DNA of 64,000 bases from positions 62,001 to 126,000 of the forward strand of contig JAEZLR010000030.1 in assembly GCA_023415205.1 (NCBI GenBank). The letters are read 5' to 3'. The translations under genes were made by a program, and so were the position numbers. Every line of letters starts with the position of its first letter. The first letter of the stretch is position 1. The stretch comes from Bacillota bacterium. GTDB lineage: Bacteria; Bacillota; Clostridia; DSM-8532. Positions 25,649 to 33,961 of this stretch are shown one piece after another. A model generated the notes under the pieces. It saw only the letters and a program-made list of their open reading frames with translations. It did no database searches and had not been told where the DNA came from.

Positions 25649-26617
25649 CTATTTCAGTTTTATTCTGGGATCCGTCATAGCCATCATGATGTCGGCCAAA
25701 AGGGACCCAATAAAATACATGAACGCTGCAAATAGATTAAAGCCTACAACAAACATATAATCACGCTTGGTTAAAGAATCCACCGCAATCTTACCGATGC
25801 CCGGAAAAGCAAAAACCTGCTCGGTAATAATGGCACCTGTAAATAAGCCGGGTATACTCATGCCCAATAGGTTGGCTATGGGGATCATGGCGTTTCTTAA
25901 GGCGTGTTTATAAATAACGACCTTCTCCGACAGACCCTTGGCACGGGCTGTTCTGATATAATCCTGCTTAATGACATCCAGCATGGAGGAACGCGTATAC
26001 ATCATCCAGGTACCGATGCCTTGAAGGGCCAGGGTTATAACGGGTAAAAGCATATGCTTGAATACATCCCAAACAGCTGCAAAGCCTGAGAGTTCAACAC
26101 CAAGGGTTCGCATTCCTGCCAGGGGAAGAAGCTGCAGGTCTATACAAAAAATCTTTTTTAGCAACAACCCAATAAAAAAAGACGGCATGGAGAGTCCCAC
26201 CATCGTAAGTGCCGTCACTGTAAAGTCCAGCTTGGAATATTGCTTAGTCGCCGATATGATGCCAATGGGAATGGCGATAAGCACTTCAAGCAGGAATGCT
26301 ATAAAAGCAAGAATAAAGGAATTCCACATAAACATGTTGATTATTTCCGTCACAGGCCTTTGGTAGTTGAGAGATTCACCGAGATCTCCTTTGAGGGCAT
26401 TCCCAACCCAGATGAAAAAGCGTTCAAGAATAGGCTTATTAAAGCCGTACTTTTCTTTCAGCATTTCAATTTTTTCGGCCGTATATCTGGGATTGGCACC
26501 GGCTACGGCATCAATATAGTCTCCGGGAACGAGGGCGACAATAGAAAAAATGATCAGTGCGGTGGCAATCATTATGGGAATATACTGCAGCAAGCGTCTG
26601 ATAATATATTGCTTCAT
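25649..26617 (-). CDS. oppB: Oligopeptide ABC transporter permease OppB
   Basis: A 322-residue permease starting MKQYIIRRLLQYIPIMIA, the OppB/DppB N-terminus, with six predicted helices; the EAA loop reads DYIRTARAKGLSEKVVIYKH. An intrinsic hairpin lies between it and oppA, so the membrane and ATPase parts are probably made at lower level than the binding protein. Confidence 0.93.
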   Translation of the reverse strand: MKQYIIRRLLQYIPIMIATALIIFSIVALVPGDYIDAVAGANPRYTAEKIEMLKEKYGFNKPILERFFIWVGNALKGDLGESLNYQRPVTEIINMFMWNSFILAFIAFLLEVLIAIPIGIISATKQYSKLDFTVTALTMVGLSMPSFFIGLLLKKIFCIDLQLLPLAGMRTLGVELSGFAAVWDVFKHMLLPVITLALQGIGTWMMYTRSSMLDVIKQDYIRTARAKGLSEKVVIYKHALRNAMIPIANLLGMSIPGLFTGAIITEQVFAFPGIGKIAVDSLTKRDYMFVVGFNLFAAFMYFIGSLLADIMMAMTDPRIKLK

Positions 26618-26656
26618 AGCACACCTTCCAGTTTACAGGTTATTAACATAAGCAAA

Positions 26657-26692
26657 ACAAATACCCGACTCCGGAAAGAACCGGGTATTTGT
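26657..26692 (-). terminator. Attenuating terminator between oppA and oppB
   Basis: ACAAATACCCG and CGGGTATTTGT form an 11-bp stem; on the minus strand it is followed by TTTTGC. It probably lowers read-through from oppA to oppB while allowing some, a common arrangement for binding-protein operons. Confidence 0.75.
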
Positions 26693-26720
26693 TTTATGAT
26701 CATGAGATGAAGATTACTTC

Positions 26721-28430
26721 TTATTTACTTGCGCCTGGATCGGTAAGCTCTGTTTGATATAGATCATAGTAATAATCTCTATAAGGTGATACTTTGAAAT
26801 TTTTAACCCTTGAGTTCACAGCCCACATATCGCTTCTCTGATACACCCATAAACAGGGGACATCATCGTTGAGGATCTGATAGACCTTTTTGTAGCTTTC
26901 CTTTCTCTTTTCAATATCCGTGGTCAGGAGAGCTTCTTTCATATATTTGTCGGCTTCGGCACTCTTATAGGCATATTGGTTCTGTGGTCCGTCTGAGCCA
27001 TAGACCCCATAGGGATCAGGATCGGCAACCAAACCCCAGGCCATAAACCACATATCGATTTTTCCGGAGTTTGCCTTATCTAGGAGGGTGGGGAAGTCAA
27101 CGTATTCAATTTCGACATCAATACCAAGCTTGGCATAATCATCCTTCATAACGGGGAGCATGGGACCGGTAACAGAGTGACCTTGGACAGTGGTAAATAG
27201 AATTTTGAACACTTCGCCGTCCTTTTCAAGCTTGCCGTTGGCATTCTTGGTCCAGCCCGCTTCTTTCAGAAGGTTCTCAGCTTTTGTAAGATCAAATTCG
27301 TATTTGTTGATGCCATCTTCCGTATAGGCCCAGGAAACCTTTGAGTTGGGAATATTAATAACATTAGCGTAAGGACCGAATACAGCCTCAACGACATCCT
27401 TCCTGTTCAAAGCGTGTAAAAGGGCTTGACGGACTCTCTTATCCGAATATTTGGGATTGTCGTTTCTGAATCCTACATAGCCGTAGCCATTGGTGGGGAA
27501 ACGATAAATATCAATAAATCCGGCATTCTTCGCCTCTTCGATATTATCCAAGCCCACGGTGGGGAAATCGATATCAACCTCACCGAGGGTTACTCTTTCA
27601 AGCTCCTGCCCTTCAGGGGTTACGGAATAAATGACATTCTTAATCTTTGGAGCACCTTTGATGTAATTATCGTTGGCTACGAGGGTAATGCTTTCACCGA
27701 GCTTAAATTCGACGAGCTTGTAGGGACCGGCACCCATTGGCTTACCATGAAGAGCCTTAACGCCATCTAGGTTACCTTTTACAAAATCTTTACCATAATA
27801 GGCTTTGCTCATTACAGAGCTTCCTAAGAACCAGATAGCTTTGGCGTTAACCTGTTCGAGCTTGATCTCGATGGTTTTATCATTAATAACCTTGATACCT
27901 GAGATGGTATCAGCTTTGTTTTCAACATAGTCCTTGTAACCAACGATACCGGTGGAGGCGGAATCCGTTGGGCCGTCATAGGAAGGGTCACAAAGGACGT
28001 AATATGTAAATTCAATGTCTTTAGCTGTAAGGGGGGTGCCGTCTGAGAATTTTACACCATCCTTGACCGTAAACGTATAGGTGAGGTTATCCTCAGAAAT
28101 TTTAAAGTCTGCTAATGCGGGAATGGGTTTGGCATCAAAATCAGGCTCAACAAGCGACCCGTTGGTAAGGAATGTGACAGCCTGATCATAGGCGCTTTCT
28201 GCCCAACCGGGATTAAAGATGCCATTAAAATCTGTAGATCCGATGAGAAGAGTATCTTTTCTTTTGGAGACTACCTCCGGGCTTTTTTCTGGGTTTGTAC
28301 CTTTGACAATGTCGATTTGCTTTGCTGCTAGATCCCAGCTAGAGGTTGAGGACTGCGAACCACAGGATGTCAATAAAAAAGCGAAACAGATGACTAGAGC
28401 AATAATTGCAGTGATTCTTGTCTTTTTCAT
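26721..28430 (-). CDS. oppA: Oligopeptide-binding lipoprotein OppA
   Basis: A 569-residue family 5 solute-binding protein with a lipoprotein signal ending LLTSC (cysteine at about residue 23). TYTFTVKDGVKFSDGTPLTA is the family signature region, and the second lobe contains WVYQRSDMWAVN near the end. It captures peptides for OppBCDF. TAGGAGGAG precedes the start, and it is the first gene of the operon. Confidence 0.93.
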   Translation of the reverse strand: MKKTRITAIIALVICFAFLLTSCGSQSSTSSWDLAAKQIDIVKGTNPEKSPEVVSKRKDTLLIGSTDFNGIFNPGWAESAYDQAVTFLTNGSLVEPDFDAKPIPALADFKISEDNLTYTFTVKDGVKFSDGTPLTAKDIEFTYYVLCDPSYDGPTDSASTGIVGYKDYVENKADTISGIKVINDKTIEIKLEQVNAKAIWFLGSSVMSKAYYGKDFVKGNLDGVKALHGKPMGAGPYKLVEFKLGESITLVANDNYIKGAPKIKNVIYSVTPEGQELERVTLGEVDIDFPTVGLDNIEEAKNAGFIDIYRFPTNGYGYVGFRNDNPKYSDKRVRQALLHALNRKDVVEAVFGPYANVINIPNSKVSWAYTEDGINKYEFDLTKAENLLKEAGWTKNANGKLEKDGEVFKILFTTVQGHSVTGPMLPVMKDDYAKLGIDVEIEYVDFPTLLDKANSGKIDMWFMAWGLVADPDPYGVYGSDGPQNQYAYKSAEADKYMKEALLTTDIEKRKESYKKVYQILNDDVPCLWVYQRSDMWAVNSRVKNFKVSPYRDYYYDLYQTELTDPGASK

Positions 28431-28476
28431 ACTAAACTCCTCCTACCATTAAATAACATAGAAAATACATGAATTT

Positions 28477-28505
28477 ATTATAATGGAAGTAATATCAAAA
28501 TACAA
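28477..28505 (-). promoter_or_regulatory. Promoter of the opp operon
   Basis: Read on the minus strand: TTGTAT (28505-28500), 17 bases, TATAAT (28482-28477). It gives a leader of about 40 bases before oppA. The DNA from 28506 to 28638 holds nothing recognisable. Confidence 0.65.
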
Positions 28506-28638
28506 CTATTTAATATATTTAGGAGATTAAATTCCATAATATCTACGAGCCAGCAAAGCCATTTTTCGAGCGTTAGGAAAGAGTGACATGATAAGAAATA
28601 GTTGAAAGGATTTTTCAATTATCATCACAAAAAAGTTG

Positions 28639-28667
28639 TTGCATTCATTGATTACATGATATATAAT
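28639..28667 (+). promoter_or_regulatory. Promoter of the S10 ribosomal protein operon
   Basis: TTGCAT (28639-28644), 17 bases, consensus TATAAT (28662-28667). The transcript would carry a 250-base leader before rpsJ. Confidence 0.75.
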
Positions 28668-28679
28668 ATCTCTTGCTGT

Positions 28680-28844
28680 GACATGGCATACGATGAAGCC
28701 GCAGATGGCAGGTGAAACAAACTGGGAACTGCGGTGGAGAATGTCCGATTCAAAGAAACCGGGCGACAAGTCACTGTACATCATACATCTCGTTGTTTTA
28801 TGTGTGTTTGTATCGTGGCCCAGGTGTATAACTCTGGGCTTTTT
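28680..28844 (+). promoter_or_regulatory. S10 operon leader with attenuator-like terminator
   Basis: GACAT (28680-28684) can pair with ATGTC (28741-28745), enclosing CCGCAG/CTGCGG (28699-28704 with 28729-28734). A hairpin CATACAT/ATGTGTG follows (28782-28806), then an intrinsic terminator GCCCAG (28818-28823)/CTGGGC (28834-28839) with five T. The loop base run CTGGG (28722-28726) is complementary to CCCAG of the terminator 5' arm, so an anti-terminator or pseudoknot could form. This suggests transcription attenuation of the S10 operon; the effector (for example L4, as in gamma-proteobacteria) is unknown. Confidence 0.55.
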
Positions 28845-28928
28845 ATATGGTCAAGCATGAAACACCCGGCAAAGTGTACAGGAAAAAGCTTGTTGCGCCA
28901 GCAAATTCTATCTCAAGGAGGCTTGTGT

Positions 28929-29240
28929 ATGGCGAACAAACAGAAGATCAGGATCAGGCTAAAGGCTTTTGATCACCAGGTAATCGATCAATCTGCAGAG
29001 AAGATTGTCGAGACCGCAAAGAGAACAGGTGCTAAGGTTTCCGGACCCGTTCCGCTTCCCACAAGAAAGGAAACAATTACTATTTTGAGAGCTCCTCACA
29101 AGTATAAGGATTCTCGTGAGCAGTTCGAAATGAAGACCCATAAGAGACTCATTGATATCTTAATGCCCACACCTAAGACGGTGGATGCTCTGATGAGGCT
29201 GGATCTTCCCGCAGGCGTGGATATTGAAATCAAACTGTAA
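28929..29240 (+). CDS. rpsJ: 30S ribosomal protein S10
   Basis: A 103-residue S10 with KIRIRLKAFDHQVID at the start and RKETITILRAPHKYKDSREQ, the family signature. ATG at 28929 follows AAGGAGG; an in-frame extension upstream runs through the leader terminator and is rejected. First gene of the S10 operon; in Bacteria S10 (NusE) is also a partner of NusB in rRNA antitermination. Confidence 0.97.
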   Translation: MANKQKIRIRLKAFDHQVIDQSAEKIVETAKRTGAKVSGPVPLPTRKETITILRAPHKYKDSREQFEMKTHKRLIDILMPTPKTVDALMRLDLPAGVDIEIKL

Positions 29241-29256
29241 GTCACAAGATTGTTAC

Positions 29257-29272
29257 GTTCGGTAAGCCGAAC
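29257..29272 (+). promoter_or_regulatory. Perfect hairpin between rpsJ and rplC
   Basis: GTTCGG, TAAG loop, CCGAAC; no T tail. It ends eight bases before the rplC Shine-Dalgarno and may influence translation of rplC or mRNA processing. Confidence 0.4.
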
Positions 29273-29296
29273 CAATGACAGGAGGTATTTTTAAGC

Positions 29297-29929
29297 ATGA
29301 AGAAATGCATACTTGGTAAGAAGATCGGTATGACACAGGTATTTGATGAGAAGGGCGTAATGATTCCTGTTACGGTTGTTCTTGCAGGCCCGGTATCGGT
29401 CATTCAGAAGAAAACTGAGGAGCTTGATGGCTATAGCGCCATTAAGGTTGGCTTCCAGGACATTCCTGAGAGAAAGGCCAACAAGCCCATGAAGGGTCAA
29501 TTTGAAAAGGCCAAGGTTTCCCCTAAGAAGGTTATGAGAGAATTCAAGCTTGAAGACGTCACCAGCTACGAAGTTGGTAATGTAATCAAGGTTGAGGATA
29601 TGTTCCAGGCTGGTGACAAGATTGATGTTTCCGGTATCTCTAAGGGTAAGGGCTATGCTGGTACTGTTAAGAGATTCGGAACAGCCCGCGGCCGTATGAC
29701 TCACGGTTCCGGCTACCACAGAGGTCTTGGTTCGATGGGAGCTCACTCCGATCCGAGCCGTATCTTCAAGGGTAAGGTCATGCCTGGTCACATGGGCTCG
29801 GAAAAGGTAACTGTACAGAATCTTTCAGTGGTTAAGGTTGATACTGAAAGAGGTCTTCTCCTTGTTAAGGGTGCAGTACCCGGCCCTAAAGGCGGCCTCC
29901 TTGTAATCAAGGATTCGGTCAAGGCTTAA
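29297..29929 (+). CDS. rplC: 50S ribosomal protein L3
   Basis: A 210-residue L3 of normal length: KKCILGKKIGMTQVFDE start and the long extension loop with HGSGYHRGLGSMG reaching the peptidyl-transferase region. ACAGGAGG lies upstream. Early 50S assembly protein. Confidence 0.97.
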   Translation: MKKCILGKKIGMTQVFDEKGVMIPVTVVLAGPVSVIQKKTEELDGYSAIKVGFQDIPERKANKPMKGQFEKAKVSPKKVMREFKLEDVTSYEVGNVIKVEDMFQAGDKIDVSGISKGKGYAGTVKRFGTARGRMTHGSGYHRGLGSMGAHSDPSRIFKGKVMPGHMGSEKVTVQNLSVVKVDTERGLLLVKGAVPGPKGGLLVIKDSVKA

Positions 29930-29959
29930 TGAAGAACTGGTTCGGAAGGAGGAAATAGA

Positions 29960-30583
29960 ATGCCAAAAGTAGATGTTTACAATATCAAAGGCCAAAAGGT
30001 CGGCGACATCAACTTAAATGATGACATTTTTGCTGTAGAAGTCAATACAGTTGCTATGCACAGCGCTGTTGTGAACACTCTTGCCAATGCAAGACAGGGC
30101 ACACAGTCCACCAAAACTAAGCATGAGGTCAGAGGCGGCGGTAAGAAGCCCTGGAGACAAAAGGGCACCGGTCGCGCCCGTCAGGGTAGCATCCGTTCTG
30201 CACAATGGGTAGGCGGCGGTATTGTTTTGGGTCCCAAGCCCAGAAGCTACAGCTATACTATGCCAAAGAAGGTTAAGAGACTGGCTCTTAAGAGCGCTCT
30301 TACCAGCAAGGTTATTGAGAATAATATCATCGTATTGGATGATCTTAAGCTTGAAGCCATCAAGACCAAGGAAATGGTTAATGTTCTTAACAATCTCAAG
30401 ATTGATTCAACCGCTCTGATTGTACTGCCCGGTGTAGACGAAAAGGTTGTTCTTTCCGCAAGGAATATTGAAAATGTTAAGACTGCAACCTTCAATAGCA
30501 TCAGCACCTACGATATTCTAAAGTACAACAAGTTTATCGTCACCAAGGATGCTGTGGCAAAGATCGAGGAGGTGTACGCATAA
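29960..30583 (+). CDS. rplD: 50S ribosomal protein L4
   Basis: A 207-residue L4 with the exit-tunnel loop rich in RGGGKKPWRQKGTGRARQGS. In E. coli L4 represses the S10 operon through its leader by both attenuation and translational block; here a leader with a terminator exists but lacks obvious E. coli-like sequence. The stop shares one base with the rplW start (TAATG). Confidence 0.97.
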   Translation: MPKVDVYNIKGQKVGDINLNDDIFAVEVNTVAMHSAVVNTLANARQGTQSTKTKHEVRGGGKKPWRQKGTGRARQGSIRSAQWVGGGIVLGPKPRSYSYTMPKKVKRLALKSALTSKVIENNIIVLDDLKLEAIKTKEMVNVLNNLKIDSTALIVLPGVDEKVVLSARNIENVKTATFNSISTYDILKYNKFIVTKDAVAKIEEVYA

Positions 30584-30936
30584 TGAAATTCGCAGAGGAT
30601 ATTCTCATTCGCCCTTATATCACAGAAAAGAGCAATATGGACATTGCTGAGGGCAAATACACCTTCATTGTTAACAAGAAGGCTACTAAAACAGAGGTTA
30701 AGCAAGCTGTTGAAAAGCTTTTTGGAGTTAAGGTTATCGCTGTTAATACCGTTATTTATGACGGTAAGGAAAAGCGTCAGGGTGTTCACGTGGGAAAGAC
30801 GGAGTCCTTTAAAAAGGCTATTGTGAAGATCGATACCGATCCTAAGCAGATTTCCTATGCGACCAAGGGCGGCAAGACTGTTACTACTTCCAAGAAGTAC
30901 AAGACTTCTATCGAAGAATTCGGCGTTGCCCAATAA
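30583..30936 (+). CDS. rplW: 50S ribosomal protein L23
   Basis: A 117-residue L23: ILIRPYITEKSN at the start, YTFIVNKKATKTEVKQAVE and GVKVIAVNT. The family is usually about 95-100 residues, and the extra part is a polar C-terminal tail after ISYATKGGKT. It forms the docking site for signal recognition particle and trigger factor at the tunnel exit. Start codon overlaps the rplD stop. Confidence 0.95.
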   Translation: MKFAEDILIRPYITEKSNMDIAEGKYTFIVNKKATKTEVKQAVEKLFGVKVIAVNTVIYDGKEKRQGVHVGKTESFKKAIVKIDTDPKQISYATKGGKTVTTSKKYKTSIEEFGVAQ

Positions 30937-30945
30937 GCGCGTTGC

Positions 30946-30971
30946 GTGAGAGCATGCGAGGAAAGCAAGCT
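30946..30971 (+). repeat. Dispersed intergenic repeat, copy 1 (rplW-rplB gap)
   Basis: The core GTGAGAGCATGCGAGGAAAG followed by CAAGCT lies in the unusually long 166-base rplW-rplB gap. It matches the cores at 32307, 44015 and 44181. The upstream GAGTAYGGGYATG half is absent here, so this is a partial copy. Copies 1 and 2 also share GGAACT-TTG shortly downstream. The rest of the gap holds no other recognisable feature before the rplB ribosome binding site. Confidence 0.75.
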
Positions 30972-31102
30972 TACCGGAACTTTGCTCCAACGAATGAATT
31001 GGCTTCGTAAAACATTAAATCCATCCCGACAGGTCGGAAATATAGGCCTCACAGTCAGCCTGAGAACGACATGCTCGGCAATAATATAAAGGAGTGGAAG
31101 AA

Positions 31103-31936
31103 ATGCCAACTAAAAAGTACAATCCGACATCTCCTGCAAGAAGATTCATGACTGTATCTACATTTGAGGAGATCACAAAGAAGGATCCCGAAAAGTCCCT
31201 TCTTGCGCCGCTTAACAAGAACGGCGGAAGAAACTCTTACGGAAGAATTACCGTACGTCACCATGGTGGCGGGGCAAAACAGATGTACAGAATCATTGAC
31301 TTCAAAAGGGATAAGGATGGCGTTCCTGCAAAAGTAGCCGCCATCGAGTATGATCCGAACAGATCTGCAAACATAGCCCTTCTCGTTTATGCTGATGGTG
31401 AGAAGAGATACATTCTCTCCCCCCATGGCCTTAAAGTGGGCGATAAGGTATATTCCGGACCCGGCTCTGATATTAAGCCCGGCAATGCCCTTCCTCTGGA
31501 AGCCATTCCCGTGGGTACCGTTATCCACAATATCGAGCTTAAGCCTGGTAAAGGCGGTCAGCTTGTCAGATCCGCAGGTAATCTTGCACAGCTCATGGCT
31601 AAAGAAGGCGCCTATGCTCAGGTAAGACTCCCTTCTGGTGAAGTAAGAAAGGTTGATATTCGCTGTAAGGCCTCCATTGGACAGGTCGGTAACCTTGACC
31701 ATGAAAATGTTTCCATCGGTAAAGCCGGTAGAAAACGTTGGATGGGTGTAAGACCTACTGTCCGTGGTGTTGTTATGAACCCCAATGACCATCCTCATGG
31801 TGGTGGTGAAGGTAAATCTCCTGTTGGTATGCCTAGCCCTGTAACTCCTTGGGGTAAGCCGACACTCGGTTACAAGACCCGTAAGAAGAGCAAGCAGAGC
31901 AGCAAGCTGATTGTGAAGAGACGTAACGGCAAGTAA
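31103..31936 (+). CDS. rplB: 50S ribosomal protein L2
   Basis: A 277-residue L2 with the peptidyl-transferase-proximal histidine region NPNDHPHGGGEGK and a basic C-terminus KTRKKSKQSSKLIVKRRNGK. ATG at 31103 has AAAGGAG upstream; an in-frame ATG three codons earlier overlaps that site. Confidence 0.97.
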   Translation: MPTKKYNPTSPARRFMTVSTFEEITKKDPEKSLLAPLNKNGGRNSYGRITVRHHGGGAKQMYRIIDFKRDKDGVPAKVAAIEYDPNRSANIALLVYADGEKRYILSPHGLKVGDKVYSGPGSDIKPGNALPLEAIPVGTVIHNIELKPGKGGQLVRSAGNLAQLMAKEGAYAQVRLPSGEVRKVDIRCKASIGQVGNLDHENVSIGKAGRKRWMGVRPTVRGVVMNPNDHPHGGGEGKSPVGMPSPVTPWGKPTLGYKTRKKSKQSSKLIVKRRNGK

Positions 31937-31959
31937 GATGCAAGAAGGAGGTTAGTACC

Positions 31960-32244
31960 GTGAGTAGATCTGTCAAAAAAGGACCTTATGTTGATGAAAG
32001 ACTCTTAAAAAGAGTTGATGAAATGAATGAAAAGAACGAAAAAAAGGTTTTAAAGACCTGGAATCGTGCCTCTACCATCTTCCCACAGATGGTCGGACAT
32101 ACCATTGCTGTTCACGATGGACGCAAACATGTTCCGGTATATGTATCTGAAGATATGGTCGGTCACAAGCTTGGCGAATTTTCTCCTACCCGTACCTACA
32201 GAGGCCACGGCAAGGATGAAAAGAGCAGCAAACTCAAGAAGTAG
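31960..32244 (+). CDS. rpsS: 30S ribosomal protein S19
   Basis: A 94-residue S19: SRSVKKGPYVDERLLKRV start and GHKLGEFSPTRTYRGHGK signature. GTG start after AAGGAGG. Binds the 30S head with S13. Confidence 0.97.
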   Translation: MSRSVKKGPYVDERLLKRVDEMNEKNEKKVLKTWNRASTIFPQMVGHTIAVHDGRKHVPVYVSEDMVGHKLGEFSPTRTYRGHGKDEKSSKLKK

Positions 32245-32269
32245 TCTTAATGTTCTCATGTAAGCAATT

Positions 32270-32332
32270 GAGTATGGGCATGCAGCCACAGCTTGCGAAG
32301 CAAATTGTGAGAGCATGCGAGGAAAGTGTGCT
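32270..32332 (+). repeat. Dispersed intergenic repeat, copy 2 (rpsS-rplV gap)
   Basis: A full-looking unit: GAGTATGGGCATGC (32270-32283), a hairpin GCTT-GCG-AAGC (32291-32301), and the core GTGAGAGCATGCGAGGAAAG then TGTGCT (32307-32332). The core can fold GAGCA/TGCTC here. It occupies the 120-base gap between rpsS and rplV. Confidence 0.8.
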
Positions 32333-32364
32333 CATGGAACTGTTGATTGGAAGGAGGAATAGAC

Positions 32365-32844
32365 TTGGGCAAGAAGGTAATGTCAAAGGACGAGCTCCTT
32401 GAAAAAAAGGAGGAGCTTCTTGAACAATATGGGAAGACCCGTAGAAAAGCTGACAAGCTTCCTATTCTCACCAAGAAGGAAAGAAAAATCCTCGGTATTG
32501 GTAAGGATGAAGGAAGAGCCATTGTCAAGCATGTCAGGGTGTCTTCAAGAAAAGCAAAATTGGTTATTGATCTGATTCGTGATAAGGGAATCGACGAAGC
32601 GTATGGGATACTGAAGTATATGCCCAGAAATGCATCCGAGGTTTTGTATAAGCTTCTTAAATCTGCTGAGGCCAACGCAGTAAACAACAACCAGTTGAAT
32701 AGGGACAATCTTTTTGTAGCAGAGGTTTTTGCTGAGCAGGGACCAACCCTCAAAAGAATTATGCCGAGGGCACAGGGCAGAGCATTCCGTATTCGTAAAA
32801 GAACCAGCCATATTACATTGGTTCTTAAGGAAAGGGCTAAATAA
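32365..32844 (+). CDS. rplV: 50S ribosomal protein L22 with N-terminal extension
   Basis: A 159-residue L22. The usual protein (about 110 residues) begins at AIVKHVRVSSRKAKLVIDLI near residue 47; before it is a lysine- and glutamate-rich extension containing ELLEKKEELLEQYGKTRRKA that looks helical. The C-terminal hairpin loop RIMPRAQGRAFRIRKRTSHI lines the exit tunnel and is normal. The TTG at 32365 has AGGAGG seven bases upstream; an ATG five codons later is possible and would not remove the extension. Confidence 0.93.
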   Translation: MGKKVMSKDELLEKKEELLEQYGKTRRKADKLPILTKKERKILGIGKDEGRAIVKHVRVSSRKAKLVIDLIRDKGIDEAYGILKYMPRNASEVLYKLLKSAEANAVNNNQLNRDNLFVAEVFAEQGPTLKRIMPRAQGRAFRIRKRTSHITLVLKERAK

Positions 32845-32856
32845 GGAGGTTGCAAA

Positions 32857-33522
32857 ATGGGCCAAAAAGTAAATCCACATGGACTAAGAATAGGAATCAT
32901 TAAGGACTGGGATACAAAATGGTATGCTGGCGTTAAAGATTTCAGCAGCTTCCTCGTGGAAGATGTAAAGCTCCGCAAATTCTTGAAAAAGAAGCTCTAT
33001 ATTGCAGGAATTGCAAGAATTGAAATAGAGCGTGCGGCAAACAAAATAAAGATTAATCTTCATACTGCGAAGCCCGGTATCGTTATCGGTAAGCAGGGAG
33101 CAGGTATTGAAGCACTCCGTGTAGAGCTTGAAAAGCTCACTGGGAAGAGTGTTCTTCTGAACATTACTGAGATCAAGAGCCCTGAGCTCAATGCGCAGCT
33201 TGTTGCTGAAAACATTGCCGCTCAGTTGGAAAAGCGTGTATCGTTCCGTCGTGCAATGAAGCAGGCCATGTCCAGAACCATGAAGTTTGGTGCTAAGGGT
33301 ATCAAGACTTCTGTTTCCGGAAGACTGGGTGGTGCAGAAATTGCCAGAACTGAACACTACGCAGAAGGCACTATCCCTCTTCAGACCCTTCGCGCTGATA
33401 TCGATTATGGTTTTGCTGAAGCAAATACCACCTATGGTAAAATCGGCGTAAAGGCCTGGATTTATAAGGGTGAAGTTCTTCCCGCCAAGAAGAAGGAGAA
33501 AAAGGAAGGGGGAGACAAGTAA
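32857..33522 (+). CDS. rpsC: 30S ribosomal protein S3
   Basis: A 221-residue S3: MGQKVNPHGLRIGIIKDWDT start, KH domain with GKQGAGIEALRVELEKLTGK, C-terminal FGAKGIKTSVSGRLGGAEIAR and a lysine-rich tail. Forms the mRNA entry site. AAGGAGG upstream. Confidence 0.97.
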   Translation: MGQKVNPHGLRIGIIKDWDTKWYAGVKDFSSFLVEDVKLRKFLKKKLYIAGIARIEIERAANKIKINLHTAKPGIVIGKQGAGIEALRVELEKLTGKSVLLNITEIKSPELNAQLVAENIAAQLEKRVSFRRAMKQAMSRTMKFGAKGIKTSVSGRLGGAEIARTEHYAEGTIPLQTLRADIDYGFAEANTTYGKIGVKAWIYKGEVLPAKKKEKKEGGDK

Positions 33523-33523
33523 T

Positions 33524-33961
33524 ATGTTGATGCCTAAGAGAGTCAAATATAGAAGGGTTCATAGAGGTCGTATGACCGGTAAGGCTACACGTGGTAACGT
33601 TGTATCAAATGGTGAATTTGGTCTTCAGGCTACAGAGCCCGCATGGATCACAAGTAACCAAATTGAGGCTGCCCGTATTGCCATGACCCGTTTTATTAAA
33701 AGAGGCGGTAACGTTTGGATCAAGATTTTCCCAGATAAGCCGGTAACAAAGAAGCCTGCTGAAACCCGAATGGGTTCCGGTAAGGGTTCTCCCGAATACT
33801 GGGTAGCCGTTGTCAAGCCCGGTCGTGTACTCTTTGAAATTGCCGGTGTTCCTGAGGAATCCGCAAGAGAGGCATTGAGGCTTGCATCCCACAAATTGCC
33901 CGTTAAGTGCAAGATCATTGCACGTGGGGAAGAGGTAGGTGTAGAGAATGAAGGCGTCTGA
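33524..33961 (+). CDS. rplP: 50S ribosomal protein L16
   Basis: A 145-residue L16: MLMPKRVKYRRVHRGRMTGK start and GKGSPEYWVAVVKPGRVLFE signature. The ATG one base after the rpsC stop gives the family start and has GGGGGAG upstream. Its end overlaps rpmC by 14 bases. Confidence 0.97.
   Translation: MLMPKRVKYRRVHRGRMTGKATRGNVVSNGEFGLQATEPAWITSNQIEAARIAMTRFIKRGGNVWIKIFPDKPVTKKPAETRMGSGKGSPEYWVAVVKPGRVLFEIAGVPEESAREALRLASHKLPVKCKIIARGEEVGVENEGV

Noticed and set aside
28861..28905. Sequence GCAAAGTGTACAGGAAAAAGC resembling the dispersed repeat core
   Set aside because: Several mismatches and no upstream half; too weak to call a fifth copy.
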